This document shows, in pieces, positions 36,200 through 45,343 of a DNA stretch of 64,000 bases (position 1 is its first letter; each line of letters starts with the position of its first letter). A model generated the notes under the pieces. It was not told where the DNA came from and searched no databases. It saw only the letters and a list, made by a program, of their open reading frames with translations. Where the stretch lies: NCBI RefSeq assembly GCF_000719775.1, contig NZ_JOHR01000011.1:124001-188000 (forward strand), written 5' to 3'. The position numbers and the translations under genes were made by a program. Source of the DNA: Streptomyces sp. NRRL F-5135. Lineage in GTDB: Bacteria; Actinomycetota; Actinomycetes; Streptomycetales; Streptomycetaceae.

Positions 36200-36243
36200 C
36201 TTGACGCATCAACTTCCAACGCTAATATAGATGACACGTCATC
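36200..36243 (+). promoter_or_regulatory. promoter of the isochorismatase-like gene flanked by operators O7a and O7b
   Basis: CTTGACGCATCAAC (36200-36213) and GATGACACGTCATC (36230-36243) are both TGA-N4-TCA palindromes. TTGACG (36201-36206) and TAATAT (36223-36228), 16 nt apart, form a promoter whose -35 lies in the first operator and whose transcript start lies in the second. Strong evidence of repression by the cluster regulator. Confidence 0.7.
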
Positions 36244-36419
36244 TACTTGGTCGAGCCGGTTGCTTCTGACGCCGGGGGCCGTCTCTCCGCACGGGGTCCG
36301 AACCGGTTCGCGGAGCGTTCAGCGTGACGGCTTGCCGGCTCGGCCCGAGGAGCGGTGTACGGCCGTATCGACGATGACCCGTCCGAGCACGCAGACACAG
36401 ACACCAGGAAAGAGATCCC

Positions 36420-37079
36420 ATGAGCAAGGAAGCGAAGTCCGGGCTGCAGGCACTGCTGACGCCCGAGGAGAGCGTCGTCGTCCTGATCGACCACCAGCCG
36501 TTCCAGTTCGCCAACCTGCACAGCCACGAGCCCACGATGGTCGTGAACAACTCCGTCGGCCTCGCCAAGGCCGCCAAGGCGTTCGATGTACCGACCATCC
36601 TGACGACCGTCCTGGAGGAGCGTGGCGGCTACCTCATCAAGGGACTGCAGGACGTGTTCCCGGAGCAGAAGCCCATCAACCGCACGATCATCAACACCTG
36701 GGAAGACCAGGTCGTCGTCGACGCCGTCAAGGCGACCGGCCGCAAGAAGCTGATCATCGCCGGTCTCTGGACGGAGGTCTGTGTCGCGATGCCGGCGATA
36801 CACGCGGCGGGTGAGGGCTTCGACGTCTTCGTCGTCACCGACGCTTCGGGCGGTGCCTCGAAGGAAACCCACGACATGGCCGTGCGGCGCATGGTCCAGG
36901 CGGGCGTGACACCGATCACCTGGCTGGCCGTGCTCAGTGAGTGGCAGCGCGACTACGCCCGCGAGAAGACCCTCCCGGGCCTCACCGACGTGCTGCTGGA
37001 GCACGGGGGCGCAACCGGCGTCGCCTTCACCTGGGAGACGCAGTTGCTCGCCACAGGACGCGATGGAACCAACGTCTGA
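36420..37079 (+). CDS. isochorismatase-family cysteine hydrolase (YcaC-like)
   Basis: A 219-aa alpha/beta hydrolase of the isochorismatase superfamily. The catalytic Asp is in VLIDHQPFQF (about residue 24). The catalytic Cys is in GLWTEVCVAMPA (about residue 121), preceded by the cis-peptide region. The closest pattern is YcaC-like hydrolases of unknown substrate. AGGAAAGAG precedes the ATG. The leader is about 185 nt from the promoter at 36201-36228. It is the last gene of the operator-linked cluster. Confidence 0.88.
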   Translation: MSKEAKSGLQALLTPEESVVVLIDHQPFQFANLHSHEPTMVVNNSVGLAKAAKAFDVPTILTTVLEERGGYLIKGLQDVFPEQKPINRTIINTWEDQVVVDAVKATGRKKLIIAGLWTEVCVAMPAIHAAGEGFDVFVVTDASGGASKETHDMAVRRMVQAGVTPITWLAVLSEWQRDYAREKTLPGLTDVLLEHGGATGVAFTWETQLLATGRDGTNV

Positions 37080-37241
37080 CCTGACGACGCGCGGGCCCCG
37101 ATCCGTATCGGGGACCGCCCGCCGCCGAACGGTCCGCTCGCGGACACCAGCCTTCGACCCGTCTCGCCCATGAGATCCGGAGCGAGGACGATCCCGACCG
37201 GGCAGATCCCAACCCCGCGCTGATCGAGGGGGTTCGAACGC

Positions 37242-37550
37242 GCCGCGCGGAAGGACCCGCGGCCGGCGTCCGTGGCGCTCGTCTCCACGGACGCCGGGTT
37301 CTCCCGCAATCCTGTTCTCGACGCCAAGATCAACGCCGAGAAGCACGGGATCGAGATCGTCGACGAGGCCACCTGCCCGCTGCCGGCCGAGGACCGCACG
37401 CCCCGCCGTCGGTCATGACCTGGCCTCTTTGCGGCAGGGCGCCACGCAGGTGCCGGGTTTCGACGCGACCACCTGCGGCTTGGCCGTCGCCACGCTCAGC
37501 GGCACGAAGGACCTCACCGGCGACGACGCGGTCGACCGCCGCACGGCGCC
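37242..37550 (+). pseudogene. possible remnant of an ABC-transporter substrate-binding protein
   Basis: In one frame ASVALVSTDAGFSRNPVLD and INAEKHGIEIVDE resemble the Rossmann-like core of branched-chain amino-acid binding proteins, up to a TGA at 37416-37418. After a +1 shift a coding-like stretch continues (LRQGATQVPGFDATTCGLA). There is no start codon or signal peptide. The call rests on weak resemblance; the rest of 37080-37666 shows no gene. Confidence 0.3.
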
Positions 37551-37666
37551 CGGCGCGCGTCCGCGCGCGAAGCGCGCCTTCCGCTTCCCTCGCGCTCCCC
37601 TCGCGCGGAGACGCCCGGACCGGGACAATGTCCTCTCACCCGGAACCGACCGTGGAGGGGCGACGT

Positions 37667-40600
37667 ATGCGGGAGAGCCACCGGGCCGAGGCCGAGCGGC
37701 TGTTGGCGCGCGCCGTGGAGGAGGAGGTACGGCGCTCCGGCGGACGGACCGACGGGAGCGTGCTGTTGACGCGGGCGCGGGCCGCGCTGGACTCGATGGC
37801 GGCCGGGGCGAGCGAGGAGTACGCCGTCTACGTACGGGCCGTGGACGCGGCCGAGGCCGAGGACCGTCCGCTGTCCGAGCGCTTCACCAGGCAGTCGCTC
37901 GGAACTCCGGCCGTCGTCACCGTCGTTGCCGCCGCGGCGGCCGTCGGCGCCGACGTGGCGCTGGGGACGGCGACCGGCGTGGCGTTCGGCGCGGGCGCGG
38001 TGGTCGCCGCCGCCGGAGCGGCGGCCACCGTCGCCAAGGTGACCGCGTCCCACTGGCCGGCCGCCCACCAGCGGGCGGCCGCCGCAGGCCAGCCCGGCGG
38101 GACGGAACAGCTCAAGCTCCAGTGGCTGACGGCCCTGGAGGTACGGGGCATCCGCCCGTTCCTCGACCAGCAGCGGGTCCTGACGTCCGCGACCCGGCGC
38201 ACGGCCAAGAAGCCGTCGGCCGTGCGTCCGCTCCGGGGCGCCGACCGCAGCGCGGCGGCCCGGCGGCGTACCGTGCTGGAGCAGTCGTTCGGCCATCTCC
38301 CCGAACCTCACGGGCCGTTCGCCGGCCGCCGCGCCGAACTGGCCCGGATCGCGCAGTGGGTGCACGCGGCCCGCGCGTCGACGGAGACGAAGCCGACGGT
38401 CGTGGTGCTGCACGGGGACCCGGGCTCGGGCCGTACAACCCTGGCCGTACGGGCGGCGCACCAGCTCAAGGACCAGTTCCGGGGCGCGTGCGTCGTCGAT
38501 CTGCGCGGGGGCGGCGCCGCCGAGGTGCCGCTGTCGACGCGGGAGGCGCTGCTGCACCTGCTGAACCGCCTCGGCGCGCCGCGCGAGCAGCTGCTGTTCC
38601 GCGAGGGCGCGTCGCCCGAGCAGCAGGTGCGGCGGCTGAGCGAGCTGTACCACCAGCACCTGACGGGGCTTCCGGTGACGGTCGTCCTGGACGACGCCGC
38701 CGACCCCGAGCAGGTACGGACGCTGCTCCCGGAGCGGTCGGACAGCCTGGTGCTGGTGACCGCGCGGGAGCCGCTCGACCTGCCCGAGGACCTGCCGGCG
38801 TGGGTGCACCGGCTGCCCGTGGAGGCACTGGACGGCGCGGGCGCGGAGGAACTGCTGCGGGCGGTGACGGACAGGGCACCGACGGACCGGGCACTGCCGG
38901 GCAGGGCGCCGACGGGCCGGTCGGTGACGGACAGGGCGGTAACAGGCACGGCTCAGGGTGCGCCCGCGGAGGCGAGGCCGGACGCGCCGACGGAGCCGGA
39001 CGCGTCGGCGGGGCCGGACGCGTCGGCGGGGCCGGACGCGTCTGCGGGGCCGGACGCGTCTGCGGGGCCGGCGGGCACCACGGCCCCGGAGCCCGGGCCG
39101 TCGCCCGAACAGGTTCCCTACGACGCCCAGTCCACCGACCTCGTACGTGACCTGTGCGGCGGCCTGCCGCTCGCGCTGCGCATCGCGGGATCGTCGCTCG
39201 GCACGTCCCCCGGGGCGCGCAGCACACACCAGCTCGCCACGGACCTCTCGGCGTACGGCCCGGTCCAGCCCGTCGAGCGCGCCCTGTGGCTGCGCTACAC
39301 CGACCAGGGCGAACAGGCCCGCCGCCTGCTGCGCCGCCTGGCGCTCGCCGGCCGCGCCTCACTCGGCGCGGCCGCGGCGGCGGCGCTGCTGGAGACCGAC
39401 GAGCGGACGGCCGGGCGGCTGCTCGGGGAGCTTTCGCGGGCGGGCCTGATCGACCACGTACGGGCCAGCCGCTACCGGCTGCACGACGTCGTGCGGACCT
39501 TCGCGCAGGCCCGGTTGCGGGACGAGGAGGAGGCGGCGGAGCGGACGGCCGCGCAGGAACGGCTGATCCGCAACTACGGCGAACTGGCCGACTCCGTGAT
39601 CCGGCTCGTCGACGGCAAGACCTCCACCCGCGCCGACCTGTTCAAGAGCGCGGCGGGCGCGCACGGCTTCACCTCGCTCGACTCGGCACTGCGCTGGCTG
39701 GACGAGGAGTCGAGCTTCATCACGGCCGCGCTGCGGCACGCGGAGGGCGTCGACCAGCAGACCGTCCTGAACCTGCTGGGCGCGCTGTGCGACTACTGCC
39801 TGCTGCGCGGCGACCTGTACCGGCTGGGCGAGATCAGCGAGTTGACGCAGGCGGTCGACCAGGGCCTGCTGGTGCGCTCGGTGCAGTGGCGTACGGGCAT
39901 CGCGGCGCGCCAGCTCGGCGAGCTGGACAAGGCCCGTACGACGCTGACCTCGGTGGTCGACCTCTACCGGGAGGCGCAGCAGAACGCCGGCGCCGCTCGC
40001 GCGCTGTGCTCGCTGGGCATCACCCTGCACCACCAGGGCAACCTGACCGAGGCGTCGGCGAAGCTGCGCGAGGCGCTGGAGCTCCAGGCGCCGGAGGAGC
40101 TGGCGGGCGACCGGGGCTGGACGATGCACGCGCTGGCGGCGGTGGAACGGGACCGGGGCGCCCTCGCCGAGGCGCGGTCGCTGCTGTCGTCGGCGCTGGA
40201 GCTGCACCGGGAGAGCGAATCCGTGCACGGCGAGGCGTGGACGCACTTCCAGTTGGGCCAGCTGTACCTGCGGGCGGGGGACGCGGCGCGGGCGGAGGGC
40301 GAGCTGAGCGCGGCGCTGGAGCTGTACGGCAGGACGCGCGACGGCCGGGGCGAGGCATGGGCGACGACCCAGCTGGCCCGGGCCCGGCTGATGGACGGCG
40401 AGCCGGCCGAGGCGGCGGAGCAGCTGCGTGAGGCGCTCGCGCGGCACCGGGACAACGAGGACGCGCGCGGCGAGGCGTGGACGCTGTACTACCTGGGCCA
40501 GTCGCTGGAGGAGACCGGCGACCTGGACGAGGCGGTACGGGAGCTGGAGCGGGCGCGCACCATGTTCTCCCGGATGCGGGACGTCTACGGCCTTGCCTGC

Positions 40601-41170
40601 GCCCGGCACCACTCGGGCCGCGTCACCCGCGACCAGCGCGCGGAACGGACCGGCAACCTGCGCAACTCGGGCTTCGCCCGCCAGCTGCTGATGGACGCGC
40701 GCGCGGACTTCCGCCGCATCGGCGTCGCGCACGGCGAGGCGTGGACCTGCCTGGAGCTCGCCGTCATCGACGCGGGCAACAACCGCCCGGCCCAGGCGCT
40801 CCAGCTCTGTGACGAGGCGACGGCGCTCTTCACCTCGTACGGGGACGACCGGGGCACCGACTGGTCCCGTTTCCTGCGCTGCACGCTGCTGCCGTACGCC
40901 TCGGCGGGCGGTACGGAGGTGGGCACGGTGGTGGCGGAGCAGGAACTCTCCGAACTGCTCGCCACGCCGGCCGTGGAACGGCGGGAGACCGGCGACCCCG
41001 CGCACGCGGCCCGCGACCCCAAGCTGTCCGAGAGCGCGGCGGCACTGTCGGTGATGCTGGCGCGCGGGGTCAGCCTGGAGGACGGCTGGCAGGCGTGGCA
41101 GCTGGGCATGGTCCCCGACCGGCAGGCCCGGGACGTTCTGGGCGTACCGGTGGAGGCGGCGCGGGCGTGA
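37667..41170 (+). CDS. large STAND NTPase: NB-ARC domain plus C-terminal TPR repeats
   Basis: A 1167-aa protein. The N-terminal helical region is followed by an Ala/Val/Gly-rich hydrophobic stretch (about residues 80-127) that may insert in membrane. The NB-ARC ATPase has Walker A HGDPGSGRTTLA (about 249) and Walker B VTVVLDDAAD. A Pro/Ala/Asp low-complexity insert with tandem DASAGP units (about 405-480) interrupts the ATPase before CGGLPLALRIAG. A winged helix and about ten TPR-like repeats (GEAWT motifs) complete it. The architecture is like AfsR-type or NLR-like signalling proteins, but no DNA-binding or enzymatic effector domain is evident. The start at 37667 follows GGAGGGG; GACAAT at 37624 may be the -10. 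Confidence 0.82.
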   Translation: MRESHRAEAERLLARAVEEEVRRSGGRTDGSVLLTRARAALDSMAAGASEEYAVYVRAVDAAEAEDRPLSERFTRQSLGTPAVVTVVAAAAAVGADVALGTATGVAFGAGAVVAAAGAAATVAKVTASHWPAAHQRAAAAGQPGGTEQLKLQWLTALEVRGIRPFLDQQRVLTSATRRTAKKPSAVRPLRGADRSAAARRRTVLEQSFGHLPEPHGPFAGRRAELARIAQWVHAARASTETKPTVVVLHGDPGSGRTTLAVRAAHQLKDQFRGACVVDLRGGGAAEVPLSTREALLHLLNRLGAPREQLLFREGASPEQQVRRLSELYHQHLTGLPVTVVLDDAADPEQVRTLLPERSDSLVLVTAREPLDLPEDLPAWVHRLPVEALDGAGAEELLRAVTDRAPTDRALPGRAPTGRSVTDRAVTGTAQGAPAEARPDAPTEPDASAGPDASAGPDASAGPDASAGPAGTTAPEPGPSPEQVPYDAQSTDLVRDLCGGLPLALRIAGSSLGTSPGARSTHQLATDLSAYGPVQPVERALWLRYTDQGEQARRLLRRLALAGRASLGAAAAAALLETDERTAGRLLGELSRAGLIDHVRASRYRLHDVVRTFAQARLRDEEEAAERTAAQERLIRNYGELADSVIRLVDGKTSTRADLFKSAAGAHGFTSLDSALRWLDEESSFITAALRHAEGVDQQTVLNLLGALCDYCLLRGDLYRLGEISELTQAVDQGLLVRSVQWRTGIAARQLGELDKARTTLTSVVDLYREAQQNAGAARALCSLGITLHHQGNLTEASAKLREALELQAPEELAGDRGWTMHALAAVERDRGALAEARSLLSSALELHRESESVHGEAWTHFQLGQLYLRAGDAARAEGELSAALELYGRTRDGRGEAWATTQLARARLMDGEPAEAAEQLREALARHRDNEDARGEAWTLYYLGQSLEETGDLDEAVRELERARTMFSRMRDVYGLACARHHSGRVTRDQRAERTGNLRNSGFARQLLMDARADFRRIGVAHGEAWTCLELAVIDAGNNRPAQALQLCDEATALFTSYGDDRGTDWSRFLRCTLLPYASAGGTEVGTVVAEQELSELLATPAVERRETGDPAHAARDPKLSESAAALSVMLARGVSLEDGWQAWQLGMVPDRQARDVLGVPVEAARA

Positions 41171-41245
41171 GCGCGGGACGAGCGCGGCGCGAGCCTGAGC
41201 GCGGGACGAGCGCGGCGCGGGCGTGAGCGCGGCGCGGGCGTACGC
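41171..41245. repeat. 28-bp imperfect tandem repeat after the STAND gene
   Basis: Two copies and a partial third of a unit beginning TGAGCGCGGGACGAGCGCGG fill the start of the convergent intergenic region. They look like duplication of sequence around the STAND stop codon. No function apparent. Confidence 0.5.
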
Positions 41246-41411
41246 GGGTGTGCGGAGGCCGACGACGGTACGGGCGTGAGCGCGTACCGACCCGGTCGCG
41301 CCCGCGCCGTGGCGTGACGGCGCGGGCGTGCCGACCGTCCTCACCTGCCACCCTCACCTGCCGATTCCGGTCCCGATTCCGGTCCCGGTTCCGGCGGAGG
41401 AGGGGGCGGCG

Positions 41412-41684
41412 TCACTCCGTGTCGCTCTGCCCCGGGGCGGGACCGGCGGCTTTGGCCGAGGGGGCCGCCGAGGCCGGGGCCCGGGCGGGGGCCGGGGCCG
41501 GGGCCTCCTCGAAGTCGACCTTGCCCATGTGGCGGTTCATCGACTTCATCAGCAGCCACACACCTCCCGCCATCACCGCGAACACGACGAACCCGAGAGC
41601 TCCCGGGGTCACCTTGTCGGGGTCCAGCTCCTGGGCGAGCGGCAGTGCGTGGGCCATGGCCTGAGTCGCATACATATCAGGCAT
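41412..41684 (-). CDS. small single-pass membrane protein linked to mca
   Basis: A 90-aa protein with one transmembrane helix (GALGFVVFAVMAGGVWLLM, residues 28-46). A basic stretch SMNRHMGK follows, then an Ala/Pro-rich tail. Its start overlaps the end of mca by 8 bp; an alternative ATG is three codons later, just past the mca stop. The role is unknown. Its tight coupling to mca suggests a link to mycothiol-dependent detoxification. Confidence 0.8.
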   Translation of the reverse strand: MPDMYATQAMAHALPLAQELDPDKVTPGALGFVVFAVMAGGVWLLMKSMNRHMGKVDFEEAPAPAPARAPASAAPSAKAAGPAPGQSDTE

Positions 41685-42558
41685 TGTCCCGGATGCCCGC
41701 GAAGAGGTCGTCCTCGGGGAGGGAGGTATCGACGAGCGACTTCGCCAGCTCGTACTCCTCCGTGGGCCAGACCTCCTGCTGGATCTCCATCGGCACCCGG
41801 AACCAGCCGCCGTCCGGGTCGATCTGCGTCGCGTGCGCGATCAGCGCCTTGTCACGGATCTCGTAGAAGTCGGCGCACGGCACGTGCGTGGTCAGCGTCC
41901 GCTCCGCCCGCTCGAACTCCTTCCAGCGCTCCAGCCACTCCCCGTACGGGGACTCCAGCCCGCGCGCGAGCAGCGCCTCGTGGAGCGCGACCGTGCGGGG
42001 CCGGTTGAAGCCCTGGTTGTAGTAGAGCTTCTGCGGCTGCCAGACCGGACCGAACTCGTCCTCCGGGTACTTCTCCTTGTCGCCCGCCCCCTCGAACGCC
42101 ACCATCGAGATCTTGTGGGTCATGATGTGGTCGGGGTGCGGGTAGCCGCCGTTCTCGTCGTACGTCGTGATGACCTGCGGCCGGAACGAGCGAATGGAGC
42201 GGACCAGCCGGCCCGCCGCCTCGTCGATGTCCTCCAGGGCGAAGCAGCCCTGCGGCAGCGGCGGCAGCGGATCGCCCTCGGGCAGCCCGGAGTCGACGTA
42301 GCCCAGCCACTCCTGCTTGACGCCGAGGATCTCCCGGGCCTCGTCCATCTCCTTCTTGCGGACCTCGTGGATGTGCTCCTCGATATAGGGGTCCCCCTGG
42401 AGCTTGGGGTTGAGGATGGAGCCGCGCTCGCCCCCCGTGCAGGTCACGACCAGCACGTCCACCCCCTCGGACACGTACTTGGCCATCGTGGCCGCACCCT
42501 TGCTCGACTCGTCGTCGGGGTGGGCGTGCACGGCCATGAGTCGAAGCTGCTCAGTCAA
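41677..42558 (-). CDS. mca: mycothiol S-conjugate amidase
   Basis: A 293-aa LmbE/PIG-L superfamily zinc amidase that cleaves mycothiol S-conjugates of toxins, releasing mercapturates for export. Zinc ligands are in AVHAHPDDESSKG (His-x-x-Asp-Asp near residue 13) and YPHPDHIMTH (about 140). TYDENGGYPHPDH is characteristic of Mca/MshB. The TTG at 42558 is chosen because GAGGA lies 9 nt upstream and the protein then begins MTEQLRLMAVHAHPDDE, matching the usual family length. Diagnostic of actinobacteria. Confidence 0.93.
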   Translation of the reverse strand: MTEQLRLMAVHAHPDDESSKGAATMAKYVSEGVDVLVVTCTGGERGSILNPKLQGDPYIEEHIHEVRKKEMDEAREILGVKQEWLGYVDSGLPEGDPLPPLPQGCFALEDIDEAAGRLVRSIRSFRPQVITTYDENGGYPHPDHIMTHKISMVAFEGAGDKEKYPEDEFGPVWQPQKLYYNQGFNRPRTVALHEALLARGLESPYGEWLERWKEFERAERTLTTHVPCADFYEIRDKALIAHATQIDPDGGWFRVPMEIQQEVWPTEEYELAKSLVDTSLPEDDLFAGIRDNA

Positions 42559-42712
42559 GACTCGATCCTCAGTGATTTGTCGCATCGAACGGCTTCTATA
42601 GTGACGGATACCGAGGGACGGAAATTCCGGGCGCCCGATCAGGCCGCACGGTTCCGGCCCGGCTCGAAGGGGTCCCGCCCGGCGACAGGGCCGCCCGACG
42701 AAGGGAACGATC

Positions 42713-43114
42713 ATGGCCGTGGTGCGCGAGCAGCTCCCCCCGGGCCGCTACGGCCGCACGGCGGACCGGGACGCGGACCGGAAGCTGAAGGCTCTGGGAG
42801 CGGTGCTCGGTGCCGGGCTGATCGCCCTGATCGCCTGGTTCGGCTATCACTACGTGGTCGACCAGAGCGTCTCCGGCGAACTCATCAAGTTCAAGCGGAT
42901 TTCCGCGACCGAGGTCGAGGCCCATCTGGAGGTCCGCAAGGACCAGGACGCGAGCGGCAGCTGCACGCTGCGCTCCCTCGCCGAGAACGGCGCGGAAGTG
43001 GGCCGCAAGGACTTCCGATTCGGTCCGGGAAAGACGCGAATCGACCAGATCGTAACCGTACGGACGACGGAGAGCGCCACCAGCACCGAGCTGATGGGCT
43101 GCACGTCCGGCTGA
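42713..43114 (+). CDS. DUF4307 membrane protein
   Basis: A 133-aa protein with a basic N-terminus containing PPGRYGRTADRDADRKLK, one membrane helix (LGAVLGAGLIALIAWFGYHYV, about residues 27-47), and an extracytoplasmic beta domain ending TSTELMGCTSG with two Cys that could pair. It matches DUF4307, conserved next to mca and greA in streptomycetes. It is divergent to mca. Function unknown. Confidence 0.9.
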   Translation: MAVVREQLPPGRYGRTADRDADRKLKALGAVLGAGLIALIAWFGYHYVVDQSVSGELIKFKRISATEVEAHLEVRKDQDASGSCTLRSLAENGAEVGRKDFRFGPGKTRIDQIVTVRTTESATSTELMGCTSG

Positions 43115-43300
43115 CGCCCGGCCGACACCTGCGGAATCCCCGGCCCGTACGCTTCTGACCTGCTGCGACGCGCCGTCGATCGGTTTTGTTCTCCCTCTTC
43201 CACCGCACAATTGTTAGGCTCGTGGTTTCGCCCACCCGAGAAGGAACATCCTTCTGGGTAGGGCGTTGCTTTGTATTCCCGGTACCTACGAGGAGCACCT

Positions 43301-43798
43301 GTGACCCAGACCAGCGACAACGTCACCTGGCTCACCCAGGAGGCGTACAACCAGCTCAAGGCCGAGCTGGAGTATCTGTCTGGTCCCGCGCGACAGGAGA
43401 TCTCTCTGAAGATCGCGGCCGCTCGCGAAGAGGGCGACCTGCGCGAGAACGGCGGATACCACGCGGCCAAGGAAGAGCAGGGCAAGCAAGAGCTCCGAGT
43501 GCGCCAGCTCACCCAGCTCCTGGAGAACGCGAAGGTCGGCGAGGCCCCCAGCGCGAACGGCGTGGTGGCTCCCGGGATGGTCGTCACGATCGCGTTCGAC
43601 GGCGACGAGGACGACACCCTGGAATTCCTGCTCGCCTCGCGCGAGTACGCCAGCTCGGACATCGAGACGTACTCACCTCAGTCCCCGCTGGGCGACGGGG
43701 TGAACGGCAAGAAGATCGGCGAGGACGCGGAGTACGAACTGCCGAACGGCAGGACGGCCACCGTGAAGATCCTCGATGCCAAGCCGTACCAAGGCTGA
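43301..43798 (+). CDS. greA: transcription elongation factor GreA
   Basis: A 165-aa protein with an N-terminal coiled coil (WLTQEAYNQLKAELEYLSGPARQEISLKIAAAREEGDLRENGGYHAAKEEQ). The acidic tip residues in EEGDLRENGGY activate RNA polymerase transcript cleavage. A C-terminal FKBP-like domain ends with SPLGDGVNGKKIGED and YELPNGRTATVKIL. ACGAGGAGC supports the GTG at 43301, giving the canonical length. A terminator follows 32 bp later. Confidence 0.95.
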   Translation: MTQTSDNVTWLTQEAYNQLKAELEYLSGPARQEISLKIAAAREEGDLRENGGYHAAKEEQGKQELRVRQLTQLLENAKVGEAPSANGVVAPGMVVTIAFDGDEDDTLEFLLASREYASSDIETYSPQSPLGDGVNGKKIGEDAEYELPNGRTATVKILDAKPYQG

Positions 43799-43829
43799 AC
43801 CACTCCAGCATCGAACGCCCGATCGAACA

Positions 43830-43857
43830 GGCCGGTCCGCCGCCGCACGGACCGGCC
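43830..43857 (+). terminator. intrinsic terminator of greA
   Basis: GGCCGGTCCG and CGGACCGGCC form a perfect 10-bp stem with an 8-nt loop, followed by TTTCGTC, a partial U-tract. Confidence 0.85.
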
Positions 43858-43865
43858 TTTCGTCA

Positions 43866-43905
43866 TGCTCGCCGGAATGATGCTCGCCGGAATGATTCCG
43901 GCGAG
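43866..43905. repeat. tandem 14-bp repeat ending in an inverted repeat
   Basis: The unit ATGCTCGCCGGAATG occurs twice in succession (about 43866 and 43880) and its CTCGCCGGAAT then meets ATTCCGGCGAG in inverted orientation. It lies 12 bp from the ilvA stop and probably terminates ilvA. Confidence 0.6.
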
Positions 43906-43916
43906 CCGTCGCCGCG

Positions 43917-45146
43917 TCAGCCCAGGATCGTGTAGCCCGCCTCGCGCAGCGCCGCCGCGACCTGGGCGCAGTGGGCGGGGCCCTTCGTCTCCAGGTGAAG
44001 TTCGACATCCGCCTCCGTCAGTCCGAGGCGCGGATCGGTCCGTACGTGACTGATGTCGAGGACGTTGGCGTCGGCCGCCGAGAGCGCCTGGAGCAGCGTC
44101 GCGAGCGCTCCGGGGCGGTCGGTCAGGCGCAGCCGAAGGCTCAGATAGCGCCCGCCCGCCGCCATGCCGTGCCGCAGGATGCGCTGCATGAGCACCGGGT
44201 CCACATTGCCGCCCGACAGCACCGCGACCACCGGTCCCTTGAAGGCACCGGGGTCGCTCAGCAGCGCGGCCACCGGGCTGGCCCCGGCCGGCTCCACGAC
44301 CAGTTTCGCCCGTTCCAGGCAGAGCAGCAGCGCGCTGGACAGCTCGTCCTCGGTGACCGTGCGCACCTCGTCCACCAGCTCCTGGACCAGCTGGAACGGT
44401 ACGTCCCCGGGGCGGCCCACCTTGATCCCGTCGGCCATGGTCTGCGGCTCGCCGACCACGAGGGGCCGGCCCGCCGCCAGTGAGGGCGGATACGCGGCGG
44501 CCCCCTCCGCCTGCACCCCGACCACCCGCACGTCGGGCCGTACGGCCTTGACGGCCAGCGCGAGGCCCGCGATCAGCCCGCCGCCGCCGACCCCGACGAC
44601 CACGGTCCGCACCTCCGGGCACTGCTCCAGGATCTCCAGGCCGACCGTGCCCTGTCCGGCGATGATGTCCGGGTGGTCGAAGGGGTGGATGAAGACGGCG
44701 CCGGTGTCGTGCGCGTACTCCTGCGCGGCGGCGAGGGTCTCGTCCACGACCTGGCCGCGCAGCCGGACGTCGGCGCCGTAGTCGCGCGTGGCGGCGACCT
44801 TGGGCAGGGGCGCGCCGACCGGCATGAAGACCGTGGACCGCACGCCGAGCAGGGTGGACGCGAGGGCGACACCCTGAGCGTGGTTCCCGGCACTGGCTGC
44901 CACGACCCCGGCGGCGCGCTCCTCGGGAGAGAGCCCCGCGATCCGCACGTACGCGCCGCGCAGCTTGAAGCTGCCCGTCCGCTGGAGGTTCTCGCACTTG
45001 AGGTGGACGGGGGAGCCGACGAGCCCGGTCAGGTACCTGCTCCCCTCCATCGCGGTCATCCGCGCCACTCCGGAGAGCATCTTCCGCGCGCCACGGATGT
45101 CATCGAGGATCAGGGGACGCGTGGGGCGGGACGTACCGAAGCTCAT
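43917..45146 (-). CDS. ilvA: threonine ammonia-lyase with C-terminal ACT domain
   Basis: A 409-aa fold-type II PLP enzyme deaminating threonine to 2-oxobutyrate, for isoleucine synthesis or catabolism. The PLP lysine is in RTGSFKLRGA, the phosphate loop is GVGGGGLIAG, and SAGNHAQG precedes them. A single ACT-like domain (SLRLRLTDRPGALATLLQ, about residue 335 on) suggests allosteric control of the shorter, TdcB/IlvA-type. The ATG at 45146 is the normal family start. It is divergent to a MarR gene. Confidence 0.92.
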   Translation of the reverse strand: MSFGTSRPTRPLILDDIRGARKMLSGVARMTAMEGSRYLTGLVGSPVHLKCENLQRTGSFKLRGAYVRIAGLSPEERAAGVVAASAGNHAQGVALASTLLGVRSTVFMPVGAPLPKVAATRDYGADVRLRGQVVDETLAAAQEYAHDTGAVFIHPFDHPDIIAGQGTVGLEILEQCPEVRTVVVGVGGGGLIAGLALAVKAVRPDVRVVGVQAEGAAAYPPSLAAGRPLVVGEPQTMADGIKVGRPGDVPFQLVQELVDEVRTVTEDELSSALLLCLERAKLVVEPAGASPVAALLSDPGAFKGPVVAVLSGGNVDPVLMQRILRHGMAAGGRYLSLRLRLTDRPGALATLLQALSAADANVLDISHVRTDPRLGLTEADVELHLETKGPAHCAQVAAALREAGYTILG

Positions 45147-45343
45147 GGTGGCAAGTCTCGCAGTTCCGGCGCGGAGGGCAGCCCGGAGCGGCGAAGCGGG
45201 CGGATCCGGGGCGGTCGTCCGTGGACGTCCGCCGTCATCTGTTCGTCGTTCGTTCGTCCTTCGTACGCGGCTGGTACGGGCGGGGGCAGGGCCGCGTACC
45301 CTTGCCCCCACCAACCGACCCCCGCACGAGAGAGCCCCCAGCC

